64,000 nt of DNA from Gerris lacustris. Lineage: Eukaryota; Arthropoda; Insecta; Hemiptera; Gerridae. The translations under genes and the position numbers were made by a program. This document shows positions 61,538-64,000 of the stretch, piece by piece; the first letter of the stretch is position 1; each line of letters starts with the position of its first letter. The notes beneath the pieces were generated by a model that ran no database searches, was not told the origin of the DNA, and saw only the letters and a list, made by a program, of their open reading frames with translations. The stretch covers positions 32,142,187-32,206,186 of the forward strand of contig OX578284.1 in the NCBI GenBank assembly GCA_951217055.1, written 5' to 3'.

Positions 61538-62304
61538 CAGGGGTTCCCAAAGTTTTTTTTACCAAGCCCCCCACAGTCAAGAATAAATCTTCACACGCCC
61601 CCCCCCCCCCCCCCCCCCATCCTCTACACAATTTTCTTAGATAATGATAAAAATAAAATAAACCATTATTATTACATTGAATTATCCATTAATTTATTTG
61701 TAGTACTATTTTTTTATATCATTACAAGTTAATCTTATTACAGATGATCTAATGGGATCTTATGAGATGGATGAGCTTGTATTTTTTTTTTTTTTACAAG
61801 ATTCCCTATTCTTGGATGAGTATTAGAAAGTGCACAGCGAAAATCAAGCACAGCAACATCAAGTTTGCCACGAAACTTTGTTTTTATAGCATCAACTGCT
61901 GAAAAATATTTTTTTGCACAAATAAGTGCTTGAAAAAGGTAAATACAATTGAAATGCTTGCTGTGGTATACTGGGCTACACTTTGTAATACTTAACCCAA
62001 AACGATAATTTGTCAGATTTATCAAAATCGGCAGCAGAACCTTTTTTTATTTCTAAAGGTTGTTCTTGAAGTGTTTCGGGCAGGGAATCTATGTTGACAC
62101 TGAAAGGATCCATTGTTAATGTGTTAGGAAAGTATCCTTTGAATTCGTCAGTGAGGTTCTCCAACTGGTTTGATATTTTGATTTTTATATAATCGCATTA
62201 GACGTTCGGACGGCAAAGCTATCTCGATCTTGAGGTCCCACGCCCCCCTTGACTTGTCTTCACGCCTCCCTTGGGGGGCGCGCCCCCCACTTTGGGAACC
62301 GATG
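61538..62304 (-). mobile_element. 767-bp hAT transposon inside the LINE
   Basis: The ends CAGGGGTTCCCAAAGT and the inverse CATCGGTTCCCAAAGT differ at two positions. The perfect 8-bp duplication ACCTAAAG flanks the element (61530-61537 and 62305-62312). It carries a 22-base C-run (about 61597-61618) near the left end and the C-terminal part of a transposase on the minus strand. The internal deletion leaves it non-autonomous. Confidence 0.9.
61738..62164 (-). pseudogene. hAT transposase C-terminus (ZBED5 / FAM200-like), frameshifted
   Basis: Two overlapping minus-strand frames. The upstream one (62164 down to 61976) has MDPFSVNIDSLPETLQEQ and DKLSFWVKYYKV. The other (to 61738) has IKTKFRGKLDVAVLDFRCAL and NTHPRIGNLVKKKKIQAH. 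In ZBED5/FAM200-type hAT transposases the same motifs are collinear and end in the dimerisation domain (IKTKxRxRLxVEDxLRxxLS); this comparison is from memory. Thus a frameshift separates the parts, and everything upstream of the C-terminus is missing. The motif order and the hAT ends of the host element agree with each other. Confidence 0.7.
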
Positions 62305-62879
62305 ACCTAAAGGAACAAGTCACAATCGCAAAGCAAGGTCTAAACTCAATTTGGATGACTTTTATTTCAAACCAGGAGGTACCTCTTCGTGCCAAATTTA
62401 AACTATTTAATGCAGTTTTCAGAGCTATAATTTGTTATGCTGCCCAAGTATGGATAAGCAGTTGTTTCGAAATTCTGGAAACATTTCAGCGGTTTTTCAT
62501 CAGAAAACTTTTTTCACTTCCACAATCTACTCCTTCTTATATTTTGCATATTGAGACATCTATAGACCCTATTTTTTTACACACTTTCAAGCTTCACACT
62601 GATTACTGCCTTTCCATCTTAGACCTTCCTCCTCATCGGTATCCTAGAATAATAGCAGAAGAGATTATAGAAAAAAATATGCTCTGGTTTAGATCTTGGA
62701 ATGAACTATGTCAGAAATATAACTCCCCAGTTAAGCTATCTTCGGACAATAAAGCCTTATGGAGGTCAGAATTGAGTTCACTTATCTACAAAATGAAAAT
62801 TAGTATGCGAGAAACATCTATGAGTCGAGCTAAGGAATCTAATCGGTTTCTTTTATTTAGACACACTCTACACTTGTAG

Positions 62880-63017
62880 AGCAAACTGAAGAGTTCGGTA
62901 CATTTTTCAGTCCTAACTCTGAAACGAAGCTACATTTTTCTGAATTCAAACTTTTATTTAAGATATGAGGAGAGTCGTTAGCTCTAAAATCTGTGCCATG
63001 ACTAGAAAAAGATTTCT
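62880..63017 (+). other. Degenerate LINE coding remnant
   Basis: Between the stop at 62877 and the shifted C-terminal part, the sequence in a third frame reads FKLLFK and ESLALKSV, which is what one expects before the terminal knuckle of this LINE type. Several stops are present. Confidence 0.4.
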
Positions 63018-63488
63018 ATGAGAAGGAGTGTTTCATGTGCTCTCGGACTAGAGGAAAACCTTCTTTATTTTCTAACAGAATGTCAGGCTTACGCTTCTCT
63101 TAAAGAACAATGCTTTGGCTCGCCTAAAATTCCAGGCTTTACAATTGCTGACTACCTACTTAGTAATGATACTTTTAAGACTATTATTACATTTACCAAA
63201 CATGCCTTATCAGTACGCAAAACAAGCAAATGAGGACAACACATTATTTTTTCTGTTTTATTGATAAATTTAGAATTTAGAATATAATTTATCACAGCAA
63301 TGTATAGTCACTTCAAATATGATTTTTTATTTATTCTTTTTTATTTTATTTTAAGAAGCTTATTTGATTTAATTTAAATATAATCTGGCAAGTTCTACGG
63401 CAGACGGCTTTTAGCCATGCCTGATACTTTTGTATTTGACAATCTAATATGTTTATATAATTAATAAAGTACTTTGAATTGAATTGAA

Positions 63489-64000
63489 GTTTGCATCTTC
63501 TAACTGTAGTTTTTCTTTAAGGGGAGTTGAGGCAAATGAAGGAACTGTAATCTGAAGGAACTGAAATCATCTGTAATCATAGCTCATTAAGCATGATAAG
63601 GTTTTAAGTTAGAGGTGTAGTTGTTGAAGTTCTACTCTTCTTATCAGTTCTTCCAAAATTTAAGTTTTTTTTTAGCCTTGGATGTGAAATAAAATATTAT
63701 CTGGTAGAAAATATTTTTATGAACTGTAGTATTTTGACGAAGCGTGAAACGAGGCAGTAGGAACAGATTGCGTGAATATTAGTTATAATCGAACTATGTA
63801 ATGAAAGTAATAACAATAAAATTTTGTAATAAAGTTAAAAAAAGATAATAGGGGTACTCACGAACTTAGTTTAACGTGCTAAACTGGTTAAATCATCCTC
63901 CATTTTTTACAAATAACTAGTTATATACCTTGAACTTTTAAGTCGGCTTTGAGTAATTTAAATGAAGTTTTACAGATACTAAATCGGGTTAAGATTATGG
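63489..64000. other. Unassigned DNA to window end
   Basis: No gene, RNA or family was recognised after the LINE tail. Confidence 0.4.

Larger units (their letters stand above)
61415..63231 (+). pseudogene. LINE ORF2 C-terminal region, interrupted and frameshifted
   Basis: The first part (61415-61537) contains the thumb-region signature YKYLGVVLTAKLSFHHHL, typical of the end of LINE reverse-transcriptase domains. After the hAT insertion the same frame resumes at 62313 and runs to a stop at 62877-62879: KEQVTIAKQGLNSIWMTF, CYAAQVWISSCFE, RKLFSLPQSTPSYILHIET, TFKLHTDYCLSILDLPPHRY. The hAT plus one target copy is 775 bp, and the two parts are in the same frame once that is discounted. A second, shifted part (63018-63231) has ENLLYFLTECQAYASLK and IADYLLSNDTFKTII, resembling the terminal zinc-knuckle region, with the expected His replaced by Tyr. 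Stops lie between 62877 and 63018. The copy is dead. Confidence 0.8.
61405..63488 (+). mobile_element. 5'-truncated non-LTR retrotransposon
   Basis: It carries the C-terminal part of a reverse-transcriptase polyprotein (ORF2), a 3' UTR with TTAATAAAGTAC, and a terminal TTGAA x3 tail (63474-63488). The 5' break abuts the edge of the family A copy (61400). Short terminal direct repeats instead of poly-A occur in I/R1/Jockey-group LINEs; I do not assign a clade. The element is interrupted by a hAT insertion (61538-62304). A target duplication for the LINE itself was not found. Confidence 0.8.

Overview
The window is eukaryotic, strongly AT-rich and made almost entirely of repeats. I found no bacterial operons, no intact cellular gene and no bona fide tRNA or rRNA gene. 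An animal, most likely an arthropod, is suggested by a 5'-truncated non-LTR retrotransposon, several hAT-type DNA transposons with 8-bp target duplications, TA-flanked foldback elements, tRNA-headed SINEs and about nine long (TA)n arrays. The species cannot be named from sequence alone.

Layout. 0-5 kb: AT-rich DNA, a GC-richer patch near 0.75-1.25 kb, and a 63-bp minisatellite at 1.9-2.5 kb inside a wider degenerate zone. 5-13 kb: repeat fragments, hairpins, and a 2,073-bp transposon (8935-11007) with perfect 28-bp terminal inverted repeats and eleven copies of the 13-mer GTAACACTCTTGT. 13.4-16.7 kb: a 3.3-kb hAT element with an 8-bp duplication, carrying a decayed transposase piece, a 284-bp tandem dimer and a nested TA-flanked MITE. 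17-32 kb: low-content AT-rich DNA with interspersed families and a well-preserved SINE at 21.4-21.7 kb. 32-39 kb: SINEs, a 575-bp foldback element, and a 1.05-kb element of four inverted modules abutting a (TA)n array. 39-55 kb: a SINE, palindromes, further family copies, a GC-rich patch at 47.5-48.0 kb and (TA)n arrays. 55-64 kb: a repeat copy invaded by both a hAT MITE and a foldback element, a second copy of the four-module element, and a LINE tail whose reading frame is split by a hAT insertion.

How the parts relate. No pathway is encoded here. The shared theme is mobile elements nested in one another. For four insertions the target duplication or an uninterrupted paralogue in the same window fixes the junctions. 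Recurrent families are labelled A to F in the entries: A (about 575 bp, ACTTTCTCATATA ends, tRNA-like A and B boxes), B (AAATTTGGATGGT family), C (ACTAGCTG / GCATCATGAAGGGTATTC family), D (GGTTTCGTTGGTA family), E (AAGACAAAGGGAT family) and F (GGGTTATTACC family). Family names and assignments come from comparing copies by eye within the window; similarities to known transposases and LINEs are from memory of those families and were not searched.
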